Assembly: GCA_010093705.1 (NCBI GenBank)
Contig: MU006109.1
Location: 268,290 to 332,289 of the forward strand
Origin: Patellaria atrata CBS 101060
Taxonomy: Eukaryota; Ascomycota; Dothideomycetes; Patellariales; Patellariaceae
Direction of reading: 5' to 3'
Length of the DNA: 64,000 nucleotides
The notes below the pieces were generated by a model. That model was given only the letters and a program-made list of their open reading frames with translations, was not told the origin of the DNA and made no database searches. Shown piece after piece: positions 26,332-37,364 of this stretch. Both the position numbers and the translations under genes were made by a program. The first letter of the stretch is position 1. Each line of letters opens with the position of its first letter.

Positions 26332-27297
26332 GTCGAAATAGAATCGCAGGTCTCGGAGATACGTATTGTTAGTCTCAAATTCTGTTTGGTCGTCGAGGGT
26401 GGGTGGGAGAAATTGTTTAAGAAGGCGGATGGTGAGGTGGAAGAGGAGGATCATGGTGGTGGTGGTGGTGGTGGTGGGGAAAAGGCGAACGCGAAAGCGC
26501 GACACGGCATCACGTGAGATGGCGATAAATCGATGGGAAGGCTGGGAATTTATACCTGCTGCTGAGGTTTAGAGAGGGCATTTTGGGCGTTCTTTTGCCA
26601 CTGTGGTGGCATACTAGAGAGCTGATTAGGGGTTTGTCGCCTGAGTGTGGGAGGGGACATTGGGGGATGATTGGTGCTGAAGCGATGAAGGCTAGGCAGA
26701 TGAGGTTCTGCGGTACGTTGTATCTACTCGATGGTATGGTGTAGTGTAGGCGAGTATGAAGGCGGTTAATGTACGGTAGCTATCTATTTTATCTATTTGA
26801 CACGTTCGTGGCACTGGTGATGCCTCGCTGTAGCGTCGAGGATGAATCCATCGCGGTGGCATCATTGATCGCGGGGTAGAATTTGGGGTGAGCTTCCCGT
26901 CCGGAGGTGGCATGGACTCGATGTTCATTTCTCGAGGGATGAATTCTTGGTGTAGCGATTGTACCGTATGACCATCAAAGTATGAATCATAATCGTCTTG
27001 AACTTTGACAAGATGACTGTCCCTCCAACTGTGCCACAACATCTCAGTGGGATGACTCCGCTGGGTACCTTATATATTCCGCTTCGCGACTCTAAGAATT
27101 CATTTCATCTCCGATGCGATCAACTTCCTCTTCAAACAACAATAACTGACTGGAGCTTCAATGACGGCGCGCCTCAATAATCTCATGGACAGATATCGAA
27201 AAATTCACATTCGAATAAATTGTTTACGATTAAAAACTTGAATCGAATTACTTTGCGATAAACTTAGAAATATTGAACGTACAGTTGTAATTTGAAC
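26332..27297. other. Divergent promoter region RFA3 / GTPBP1-like gene
   Basis: About 970 bases between the two start codons. It includes GT/GGT-rich sequence near 26455-26480 and an E-box CACGTG at 26512-26517. I see no additional gene; a frame of 116 codons at 26692-27042 on the minus strand has no recognisable motif. Confidence 0.4.
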
Positions 27298-29535
27298 ATG
27301 GCACCGCGGCAGATAAAACAAACATTACAGGAGCGGCGGAAAGGTGAATCCGTATGTGCTTATATTGTAATGATTGAGTGTAATATGTCATGCTAATGCC
27401 ATGCTAGGCCCTCAGCGACTTCGCCGATTATGTGCAGAAACAACAAGCTCTTCGCCACACCACTGCACCCGCAGAATCCGTAAGTGGTGCAATTGAAGAG
27501 CACGATGAGCTTGCAATAATCGACCAACTTGGCCTCGCTGAAGAGTCCTCCCGGATCAACCTCAAGCACGCCCTCCTCGACCTTGATCCCACTAGCTCCG
27601 AGGAGAGTCTTCTGAGTTTAGCCACATACTTGAATGAGCGTATGGAGGAAGGGCATGGCGAGACTTTGTTTGATCTCGGCCTTGATCTCAATGGAGACCC
27701 AATGGACTTCACGAAAGAGAAGTATGAGATGGCCCTACAGAGGTTGACTGAGTCAGCAGAGAATAATGAGGCGGATGTAAAGGTGTTGATGACTCAGAAT
27801 ACGGGTGGAGATATTGATGTTCCGCCTGTCAATTCAAAAGATCTGAGCGTGACTGGGAAGGTCATGATAAGACGGCGCCCGAAAGAGGTAGAAGATGTTA
27901 TTGAGACGAGGATCGCTGTTGTTGGAAATGGTAAGTCTATCCTTTCTTCTCTCAGTCAACCACGACTATGGCAGTCATTCCAAACCAATTATGATGTTTT
28001 CTTCGTTTAACCCCCCTATCCTACCGCCACTCCAATGAGTTGAGCTTCTTGCAACAAGAGCTCCCGTTTATACTCTTTATGGATATAGTTGAGGCTATAT
28101 CGTCCCATCATGTTTGAGTATATTCATGGACATCACTAAGATTTTCACAATAGTCGATGCTGGCAAAAGTACTATGCTTGGTGTACTCGTGAAAGGCGGT
28201 CTCGACGATGGTCGTGGAAAAGCACGAGTCAATCTCTTCCGACACAAGCATGAGATCGAAAGTGGAAGAACCTCATCTGTCGGCATGGAAATCATGGGAT
28301 TCGACAGCAAAGGGGAGGTTGTCAGTGCTGCTGTCGCTGGCAGGAAACTCTCCTGGGAGGAAATTGGGAAACGCTCTGTACGGCTTCAACATTTTTACAT
28401 GACCATTACTTATGCTTCTTAGGCTAAAGTTATCAGTTTCACTGACCTTGCTGGTCACGAACGTTACTTGAGGACAACGGTATTCGGTCTGCTTAGTAGT
28501 GAGCCGAATTACTGTTTGCTTATGGTAGCTGCAAATAATGGGTTGATTGGGATGAGCAAGTACGTATCTCAATGACAAGGGATCATGAGTGGAGCTAACG
28601 ACCATGTTAGAGAGCATCTTGGAATCGCTCTCGCGCTCAATGTACCCGTCATGGTCGTCATCACCAAGATCGATATTTGTCCCCCAAATATCCTTCAGGA
28701 GACCGTGACACAATTGGCCAAGATTCTAAAATCTCCGGGCGCAAGGAAAATCCCAGTCTTCATCAAAGACAAGCGTGAATGCATCAACACTGCCTCTCAA
28801 TTCGTCTCCCAGCGTATCTGTCCCATCTTCCAGGTCTCTAACGTGACCGGCGAGTCTCTGGACCTCGTCCGCACCTTCCTCAACATTCTCCCGCACCACG
28901 GGAACTACAACCCGGATGCCCCCTTCGAGTTCCACGTCAACGACACCTTCTCCGTCCCCTTCGTCGGAACAGTCGTCTCGGGCGTCGTCAAAGCCGGCAT
29001 CGTTCACACGGGCGACGTCGTCCTCGTCGGTCCCGACTCCCTCGGCCAATTCGCGACGACCAAAATCCGCTCTATCGAGCGTAAGCGCATAGGCGTCCCG
29101 GTCTGCTCCGCCGGCCAAAGCGCCTCCTTCGCGCTCCGCAACATCCGCAGGAAAGACGTGCGCAAGGGTATGGTTGTGCTGCCGAAGATCCCGGACGCAC
29201 CGAACCCGAAGGTATGGAGGGAGTTCGTGGCCGAGGTGCTGATACTCAGCCACGCCACCACGATCAAGACCAAGTATCAGGCCATGCTGCACGTTGGGCC
29301 GATCTCGCAGACCTGCGCCATCATCGATATCGATCGCAGTTATATCCGCACCGGGGATAGAGCGACGGTAGCGTTTAGGTTCGTGCAGAGGCCGGAGTAT
29401 TTGGCGGTTGGGGAACGCATTTTGTTTAGGGAGGGCAGAACGAAGGGGTTAGGTATTGTTAAGGCGTTGGGGTATGATGCTGCTAAGCCTCTGAATCCGG
29501 AGGCGAAGGATGAGGATGGGGGGTTGAAGGCTTAG
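27298..29535 (+). CDS. GTPBP1/GTPBP2-type translational GTPase
   Basis: Elongation-factor-1A-related GTPase of the GP-1 family, implicated in other eukaryotes in ribosome rescue and mRNA turnover. Exons 27298-27351, 27408-27930, 28154-28377, 28423-28559 and 28611-29535 join in frame to 620 residues. The G domain shows a P-loop split by an intron (VGN followed by VDAGKST), G3 in DLAGHERYL, and G4 as TKID within [11 protein letters not shown]. Domain II follows with [15 protein letters not shown] and GDVVLVGPD. Domain III lies near [20 protein letters not shown], ending with a short acidic tail. The final exon is markedly GC-rich compared with its neighbours, but encodes a normal domain. Gene symbols differ among fungi, so none is given. 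Confidence 0.9.
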
Positions 29536-30438
29536 AGAGGTAGTTTAGTAGATGTTGGGTGAATCGGATAGATTAAGGATCGTGTTTCATACCTGCGTTT
29601 CCTCCCCTTCCTCCATCTTTCTATGGGCTAGAGGCCTCCCTTGCTACGAATTGAGATACGTTCAAGTTATTCGGTGAAAGTTAGGATGATGAGCCGCCAT
29701 TGCAAAACCCGGTTCCGCGCCATCGACAACACCTCAGCTCAAAGTCCATGGTCACGACATAATGGCATATAACCCCTATCATCCTCTCCTATTGATCAAA
29801 CAGGAAATAACTAAAATTGCTCTCTTTTATAGAGGGAAGAAAGGTCGGTGAAAGAGAAAGTTGAACAAGACGACGATTAGGGTGAGGTTTGAGGTCGGTC
29901 TGTGCTTAGGAATGGCGATGTGGGGATGTAGACGTTGTTGGTGGTTTGATAGGGGATTGGGGGGATAGTGAGTGTACGAAAGACTATGGAGGAGGTGTTT
30001 GAATAAAGTAAGGTTTGGGGCTGAACTTTGGGGTTATACGGCTGGGTCGGGGGTATTGAGGAAGGTGTGCGAGAAGGGTTACTGCTCAGGGATGTGAAAG
30101 TTTAATCGAATCTGGCTGCTATACAGGCCCCAAGGCTGAAAATCCAGTCATCCATATCAATTAACCATCTGGGGTTCTCACATAAAGCATTAGAAGAGAA
30201 TCGTATAAACAACCCAGATATATTTGATCTAATCTCGAAAGGCCAGAATCCATCCTAAAGAGCCATATCACACGACTGACCATCTCAAATAACCGAACTC
30301 GAAATGAAAGAATGAGAAGAGAGGATGAAACCTTGCACACATCCATACAAGGCAAGCTATATCCAAGAAGGGAGTGATAAGAACCAGAGTCATATTCTAG
30401 GTAAAGACAGCGCCAAATCATTCAACCGCACATCAGCA
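29536..30438. other. Intergenic, no gene seen
   Basis: About 900 bases downstream of the GTPase and downstream of the STE2 relic (convergent ends). Only chance frames are present. Confidence 0.4.
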
Positions 30439-31663
30439 CTACTTTGCAACACCGAGACCTAACTGCTTCATCTCTATCCCAAGCACAGCATCCACATCCC
30501 TATCCGCGGACTCAGTCATGCTCTGGAACGCGCTACGGTCGCCGAGTAACGTGTTCGCTGACGTCGGGATATCGGCACTAGGCTCCTTCGCACTGTCCTC
30601 ACTGCCGTACGAGTAATCAGTGTTGAAAGAGAGCTTGTTTTCTTTGATGAGATGTTGAGGGGGGGAGATGCGGGGTTTTTCTGGATCCTGGCTGGGGAAG
30701 TGGATGCTGTATGATTCGGTGGCGGCCCACATAGTAAAGAGGGGGAGGGAGAGGGTGACGGAGGTGAGGACCATGCTGTTGAAATCGGCGAGGGGACCGT
30801 AGAAGTGGAGGAAGCAGAAGATCACTGTAAGGGAGAGTTAGGGGTTTTGTTGATGAATAGGAGGGAGTGAATTGAGGGGTTAACCAGGGATGATCATGCA
30901 TTGAGCTCCCATGATGAAGAAGATTTACAAGGCGCCGAAGTTGCAGCAACCCATTTTGCTCCGAGAATAGATGGAGTGAGCCAGCTTTGCGCAGAAAATT
31001 GCTGAGAAGACGCAGAAGTTGATGGTAATGATGATGTTTGCTCTGTTGACGATCCAGTACCAGTCATCCATATTGAGTCCGTTGTTGATGGCGATGCAGT
31101 TGGGAATCATAAGGGTGGACCAGAAGCCGATAGCTAACATGGCGATGATGCTACAGGTAATGGTAATGCAGATCTTGTACAAGATGCTGGAGCCGGTGAA
31201 CATGATCTAGACTTGCATGACTAAGGATACTTCAATGACGAGTAGAATTGCGCCAAAGACTGCAGAAGCCTGTTGGATGCGGAAATCGGGCCTAGGAACC
31301 TAAGAAAGATCTTCCCTGAATCAGGTGTAGGAATTGTAGAAATCATACAAGGCGCAAGTGTAGTAGAGTTTCAGGAACAGAAGGCGAAGTATATTTGTTG
31401 CGAGAGCCGAGGCGTTCAAGAGGAAGATAGGAGAGCGTTGTTTGACCTTTGAAGTCATGAGAAGAAGGACAACGAGGAGTACGAAGCAAGCTCCCATTTA
31501 CCCAACCGAGGATGATACTGTTGTTGATAGCGTACTTCGCGTACATCGTAATGTCGCTGAAGTGGAGCTCTTCAACCTGTCCATCTGGAAGAGTGACGGG
31601 GAATGGTTTATAATTCAATTCTCCGGTATAACCAGGAGTCTAAGCTGTTTCCGTTGAATTCAT
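30439..31663 (-). pseudogene. STE2: Alpha-pheromone receptor Ste2, disrupted
   Basis: Remnant of the seven-transmembrane G-protein-coupled receptor for alpha-type mating pheromone. Recognisable family pieces lie in order from the ATG at 31663. They are the extracellular PFPVTLPDGQVEELHFSD, helix 1 (FVLLVVLLLMTSKVKQRS), helix 2 (PIFLLNASALATNILRLLF), helix 3 (ILLVIEVSLVMQV), later helices, the conserved block IFFIMGAQCMIIP, and after a proper 60-nt intron (30884-30825) the last helix and a Ser-rich tail. The frame is interrupted by stop codons at 31642-31640 (TAG), 31323-31321 (TGA), 31302-31300 (TAG), 31209-31207 (TAG) and 30927-30925 (TAA). A +1 frameshift also lies near 31495-31506, just before helix 1. 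Each stop could arise from CAG, CAA or CGA by one C-to-T change. The splice sites of the last intron and the C-terminal frame are intact, so the loss looks fairly recent. Confidence 0.85.
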
Positions 31664-33011
31664 GTTGGAAGATAGGGCTAGATATGACTTGGGTGAAGTA
31701 AAGATTTGTCTCGAGTAAGAGGGTATGAAAGTAGAAGATGTAGAGTAAGATGATTGACAAATGTAGGAACGTAAGGGCGAGTTCCTTAGCTAAAGAATGA
31801 GTAGAAGAGAATGTTGAAAGGCAGAAAAGAAAGGAGAGGAGAGGAGGGAAGGAAGCAGCAGCGAATATACGTCTTAGAATAATGGCCGGACAAGACCATG
31901 CTATACAAATTGCATCACGGAGCTGGGAGGTATTGTAGATTGAGTCACCAGCACCACTCTGATATTGTTGTGCTTAGTATTGTTCTTGAGGTGCATATCA
32001 ACCCCGAGAAGGTATAGTCTAGGAAAGTAACTGTTTTGCTCTCAGGGGAAGAATTGTCCAGCATTTCAATTCCTATATCACACAAGAGAAACCATAGCTA
32101 GTAATTGTACTGTATCGCTACCACTTCAGCATCTAGAGTGCGAATTCGATATGTTGTGGTAAAACAAATCTCTATGTGGCTGACGGTATGTGCTATTCGT
32201 ATTGTTCCTCCTTTTGCGCTTGATATTGTTGTGGCACGAACCACCATCCTAAGAGAAACCGCGAACGACTAGGAATTAAATCATTCGAACATTGATAAAT
32301 GAGCTAAAGAGGTTCAGAATATATGGATTTAAGATCCTCCTTCTTGACTGAGCTTTTTCTGATTCACTTCTTGAAACCTGGAGAATGAAAGCTATTTGCA
32401 AAGCAAAGGATTTCGTCTCCATTGCTTGGGATATGTATTATATCCGGTATAAACGCAGAGTGAACTCACTAGGCCGCGTACAGATATATCTGTTTCGACA
32501 GAAGTTTGAGCATCGAATATCACAGAAGACAGTTTTTAGTAGAGAGAGAGGTAGGTCCATTACCTCACTCTACAAATCCCTTCCGTATCCCTACGGAAAG
32601 ATCATACTCGCTATGATTTCGGCTCAAGCTATGAGAGATATCAGCATAATTCTGCAGAATAAAACGGCTAGACCAATAGATAGTGTACGCTCTAAAACTA
32701 CCGTCCTAACGGATCCTGAGTTCTAAGAGAAGATTGAAGTACGAAGACAACCTGTTCAGTTGAAGTCGACTCGAAGCTGTTGAATGGTCCGTGCCGTCTC
32801 CTCTCTTAGGCCGCTCCGCTCCGCCCGGGACTAGCACCAGTAGGAGATTTCGACACCGCTTAGTCAGACACGTGCTAGCGCGATTCTGCCTGACGCCAAC
32901 CGTGTCAAAACTCCAAAGATGACGCGTTTCTCTATTGCGCAATCCAACGCTTACCGCAAATGATACAAGTCTGATATAATATCACAAACAGTTGAAAGGT
33001 TTCAATTCATA
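31664..33011. other. Intergenic, upstream of STE2 relic and BRCT gene
   Basis: About 1.35 kb between divergent genes. It holds the ancestral STE2 promoter and the BRCT gene promoter. The longest plus frame (32385-32726) begins with ATG but has no recognisable protein motif and is left unannotated. Confidence 0.4.
32922..32927. promoter_or_regulatory. MluI cell-cycle box-like site
   Basis: ACGCGT lies 85 bases upstream of the BRCT gene start codon. In yeasts this palindrome binds MBF and drives G1/S expression of replication and repair genes, which suits a BRCT protein. A single copy is weak evidence. Confidence 0.3.
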
Positions 33012-34982
33012 ATGAGCCAGACGAACAAGCCCTCACTGCGGATACATGCATCTAATGGCAAGTCAGATATCTTTGAGGACCTGCACTCCGGTAACACAGA
33101 AGTCCTGGAGGACAGAACTACCGGGTTGGTACATTTCAGACCTCTTCGTCAAGGCACAGATCCTACAGCTTTGGCGCGTATCCGTGGGTTTTCCATGGCC
33201 TCAAAAGTCACTTAGAGCTAAGAATCTTCAGATGTACAGCAATGGGCTCTACAGCTTTTTGCAGTGAGCCAAAAGGTTTGGATCCATGGAAAGGGCTATG
33301 AACATGTTCCAGAAAATCAAAGATCCTGGTATAGCACATTGATTCGGCCTGAGAAAGATGGGAGCTTCAGTTCAAGTAATAGCACCCCAGTGTATCCTTC
33401 ATCGACGGCTTTGAGGCTATCCGAACATGTCGAATTTGAAAACGGATGGCGTCTCGCTATCGAGTTGGTTGACCCTCCAACAACGGTTCAGGTTAATTCG
33501 TCCAACCCTGGAGAAGTTGTGGATCTCCAACCTGTAGAGACAAGCTCCGACATTGATGAAGCAGAAGTAGAAAACCAGGAAGATGCCTCACTAGAGAATC
33601 TCACAGGAGATGTTGAGGATTCTCGAGCGACTCCACGACCTTTTGGCGAAACCACTCAAGACTCGGTAATCAGAGAGACACCTACTACAGGGAGATATTT
33701 CCCATCCGGAATTCAGACAAGCCGGACAACTCAGGATGAGGCTGTTTTCTCAACTGCTCTTTTGGTAAGGTCGTTTACAGAAGCTGAGGAGGCCAATATT
33801 GAAGTTCCAGAAACCATCGCTGAATCGGAGGCAATGGAGACAGATCCTCCCCAGACAGTGAATGATGCAGCCGATGACCAAACGGCTAGCGAAAGCGAAG
33901 ATGGAGACGAAGGATTGGTTCGAGATGAAGTAACCCCTTCCGCTAAAACGAATGGAAAAAAGGAAACCCCTTCTACCAAGGTTAATGATGATGAAAAGTT
34001 TACCAATGATGCCGAAGAGAATGAAACTTCTAGAGCGAAAGTTCTATCCCGCTTGAGCAAGACTTTGAGCAGAACCCCACGACAACATCCACAAAGTAAG
34101 TCGCCGACTGTGAAGGTTGTGTCAGCAACCAAGAGATCCGCTCGCAAGCAAGGTAATAAGGCACCGAAGACCAAGTATAAATATGACTTTGAGGCTGAAG
34201 AAATCTTCGAATCCGGTATCGAAGCAAAGCCCTCCACATCCGTATCAAGGAAGAGATCCATTTCCGCAATATCAGAAGACGAACCAGCAACACCCCGCGC
34301 GAGCCAACGCTCTAAACATTCTTCATCTGCTGATAAATACACTGGGGACCCGCCTAAAGTTCTCTTCTCCAACAGTACCGTGTCAGACAAACCGCAACTT
34401 CTTAAGTTTCTCCGCAATCAGGGGGGCAGTGTCACCGACAAAGTAAAGCCTTGCAATATACTTTGTATAGCCAAGACAGAGCTCAAGAAGACAGCTAAAC
34501 TTCTTCTCGCGGTGACACTAGGTAAACCTATCGTGACGGACGACTGGATCCTGAAGAGCGCGAAAGCAGGTTATCTCCTCGCTGTTGACGACTTCCCTCA
34601 TCCTGATATCAATAACCTCGCTAGCGATCGTACTTCACTCTTCAGCGGCATGACTGTCTGGTTCACACCAGTACTGAAGGGCGAGTACGGCAGTGGGTGG
34701 AAAGATATGAAAGAAATAGTCGAAAGCACCGGTGCGAAAGTACTCTCAAACCCCGCACGCGACTTCGACTCCAGAAACAAGGGGCTGGATACCATAGTCC
34801 TTGCCGCGGAAAACGGAGATCTGGAGCTCCATGTACTTCAGGAAAAAGGCCTGACATGCTACCACAAAGATCTGGTCTCGAGCAGCATTATCAGGGGAAC
34901 GTTGGACCTGGAGAGTGAGGAGTTCGTCCTAGCGCCCGCGAGCAGCGAGCCGAAGAAGAAGGGACGGCCTCGTAAAAGTTGA
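33012..34982 (+). CDS. C-terminal tandem-BRCT protein (MDC1/Mdb1-like)
   Basis: Probable DNA-damage-response adaptor in the nucleus. The well-supported part is the long frame from 33265 to 34982 (572 codons). It has an acidic, Ser/Thr-rich middle with basic patches. At the C-terminus are two BRCT-like modules: KVLFSNSTVSDKPQLLKFLR with IVTDDWILKSAKAGYLL, then LFSGMTVWFTPVLKGEYG with EIVESTGAKVLSN. It ends in KKKGRPRKS, resembling a nuclear localisation signal or AT-hook. The N-terminus is uncertain. The ATG at 33012 opens a 67-codon frame; a join from 33090 (GTAACA donor) to 33265 (GCAG acceptor) keeps frame and would give 598 residues, but the intron would be unusually long at 174 nt. No clear FHA motif was found. 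Assignment to MDC1/Mdb1 is by architecture only. Confidence 0.72.
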
Positions 34983-35342
34983 CGTTTGGGAGGATTAGGA
35001 CCGTTGATGGCGACGTCGAGTAATTCGTGGATTTTCATGACGACATTCAATAGTGCATAGCGCGGCATGGGATCATGAGAGGAATGGCGGGAGCAAGCAT
35101 TTTACAGCACCGATGTATGACTGATATCCACTTTTGTGCGAGTATCGCAGGGAAGAGGTGGATAACGCAGTACAGGCGCTTGTAGCTGTGGAAGCATCAT
35201 ACTACAGATGTATGATTGATACCAAGAATTGACGAGTGTGATCAAGGATGATGGGAGAGCAAGTATGAGATTAGATACCATGTATAGTAATTAAGCACCA
35301 ATAGGATTACACGATTTGCTTCCCCATCTACGGCGGTCCATG

Positions 35343-35425
35343 CAGTACAGGCGCTCCACAGTACAGCGGCTCCACAGTACAGGTCGCTCTACAGTACAGG
35401 TTGGCTTCGCAGTACATGTCGGCAT
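35343..35425 (+). repeat. Minisatellite, about five copies of a 17-nt unit
   Basis: Direct degenerate repeats of a unit beginning CAGTACAG and followed by a GC-rich half (for example CAGTACAGGCGCTCCA, CAGTACAGCGGCTCCA, CAGTACAGGTCGCTCTA). They start at about 35343, 35359, 35375, 35392 and 35410. A related single copy lies near 35170. The array is in the 3' flank between the BRCT gene and the glutamate-cysteine ligase regulatory subunit. Confidence 0.75.
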
Positions 35426-35650
35426 GCTGAGCCGATGTAGGCACGGTAAACATACAGTGCCGAGGCGAAATGCGCGTAAGTAGGATAAAGTACAACTTAA
35501 AACTGATTTATGCGCACGGTCATACCGAAAGAACCAACACCGCTCGATGCACCGTCCCGAATCCCATCCCATGCAACGCGGCGCAAGATGTCCACAACAC
35601 CTCAGCTGTACCGTCTCCTGCTCTCCTTTCATCCCAACCATCTCCACACC

Positions 35651-36767
35651 TTAGCCCTCCTCCTCCAACTCCGCAACAGCAAAATATCCCTTACTCTCCA
35701 CAACACCCCTATCCTTAACAACGGCGGTATATTTCACGACCCACTGGGGCTCGACCTCGCCCCTCAACCCCTTCCCCTTATCCCCATCTCTGACAAGCAC
35801 CCCCGCGGCCCCCAACAACTCCCTAACCGTGCCCCTGGGCAAAATATCCGTACAATCATTATGCGTGAGCAACTCCACTCCCTTCTCTTTCGCGAAGAGG
35901 ATCAGCGGCTTGGGCACGACGCAGCAGTCACGGACGTTGATCTGGTCGACGGCGGGTCCCACAGCAGTAGCGGCGAGGAAGCGCGACAGTAGCGACGTGT
36001 TGAACTCGGCTACGCCGAGTTTACGTATCGCCCCGGTGGAGTACAGGGTTTCGAGGGTGTGCCAGGTCGCTATCATGGACTCTAGGGACTCGTCGGGGGT
36101 GTCGGTTTCGCCTTCTTCTGCGTCTCCGTCGGTTGTGGGGTCATCTGTAGGGTCGGAGTTTTGATTTTGCGTTGGATCCGAGGACGGTGAAGGGGGCACG
36201 GAATCCTCGTCCTCGGCGTCGAAGGCGACGCCGGGGAAACTCACGATGCAGAGGTCAACGCTCGACACGCCGAGGGCGGCACAGACGGTGCGGAGGGCTT
36301 CGCGGGTTTGGGCGGCTCGTTTCTCGACGCGCACGCTGGGTAGGTAGAAGAGCTTGATTGTGATGTCGTAGGCGGCTCTGTCTTCCGCGAGGGGGGTCGG
36401 CGGCGCGAGTTTAGGGGAGGGAATTAAAAGGGTTTTTTGGGTGTTCTCGTTGGAGGAGGAGGAGGGCGGGAGTGGTTGTGTCCATGCTTCGTATGAGGGG
36501 GGCTGCGAGGGGGAGGAGGAAGAAGGTGAGTTTGTGGGAGCGGTGGAGGATTGGGAGGCGCTGTGGGTCGCGGCGAGGGATTGGCAGGACGCGAAGTGCG
36601 CGCGGAGGGAGGTCGTGAGCTCGGTGTTTGATTTTTCGATTAGGGGACGGCGGGCTATGGAGGGTTTGCTGCCTATGATGTTGCTATGGGAGTCGAGTCA
36701 GCGTCATGATGGAGAGCGTGGAAGATGGCGGTTAGGGAAGGTACCCTGTGGAGAGGATGAGTTTCAT
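35651..36767 (-). CDS. Glutamate-cysteine ligase regulatory (modifier) subunit
   Basis: Aldo-keto-reductase-like regulatory partner of glutamate-cysteine ligase, the first enzyme of glutathione synthesis. Exon 1 is 36767-36745 (MKLILSTG) and exon 2 is 36683-35651; together they give 351 residues in frame. Recognisable blocks are RPLIEKSNTELTTSLRAHFA, YDITIKLFYLP, ALGVSSVDLCIVSFPG, the helix around TLETLYSTGAIRKLGVAEF, and VDQINVRDCCVVPKPLILFA with ELLTHNDCTDILP. Two low-complexity insertions are unlike the animal protein: a Ser/Pro-rich stretch near residues 50-95 and an acidic DDPTTDGDAEEGE-type stretch near 170-195. GC content is clearly above that of the flanks. The functional link to the nearby SFA1 (glutathione-dependent) is only pathway-level; they are 29 kb apart. 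Confidence 0.85.
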
Positions 36768-37364
36768 GGTTGCGCTGGTGTTAAGTAGATTATGCTGTGT
36801 CTCTTTCGGTCATTGGTATTATTACTTTGGGTTGTCTATTGTTAGGAGGATGTTGCGCAAAACATGGAATGTTCGTTCGGAAGAGAAGCGCGGGGCAAAG
36901 CGCGCGGGATGTAGAACTAGAACATTTCCCGCATTAATCCATTGCCCAATCAAAGGAGGCTGATAGCATAAATCGTATAACGGCAACTTCTGTCATACAG
37001 AGGATAGATATTCGACGTTGAGTGAATGGTTTTATTGTGCTGGGATATACCATTGCCGGTGAGATTTTCGCAGTGGAACCCACCCAAAGTGAGAGCAATT
37101 GGGAGAAAAGTGTTAGGATCTATGTATCATTGACCATATCCTAACTATCGACATCTAACCGAAAGATCAACTTTTCATAAGAAAGTAATTTTGAACCGGA
37201 TCCTGGAGGAATTCCTAGAATTCCCTATTCCTGATATCCCGCCGGCATATCCACATTGCCTGAGTACCTGCAGAAGTGAAGGTAAGGTCATAAGTATATT
37301 ACAAGAACGGAACGGGACTGCCACCTCTCAAGATGGCCCACCCATATGCAAAGTTATCAACACT
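36768..37364. other. Intergenic, no gene seen
   Basis: About 600 bases holding the promoter of the glutamate-cysteine ligase regulatory subunit gene and the 3' flank of the DUF1996/WSC gene. No coding sequence is recognised. Confidence 0.4.

Noticed and set aside
28900-29330. Horizontally acquired segment because of high GC in the GTPBP1-like gene
   Set aside because: The encoded domain is continuous with the rest of the protein and typical for the family; other single genes here (SET, cupin, glutamate-cysteine ligase subunit, RING) are similarly GC-rich.
30925-31642. RNA editing (A-to-I) rescuing STE2 stops
   Set aside because: Editing could change UAG or UGA to UGG, but it would need a double edit at UAA and cannot repair the frameshift before helix 1.
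32385-32726. 113-codon plus-strand frame upstream of the BRCT gene
   Set aside because: No recognisable motif, AT-rich, and inside the divergent promoter region; length is within chance expectation.
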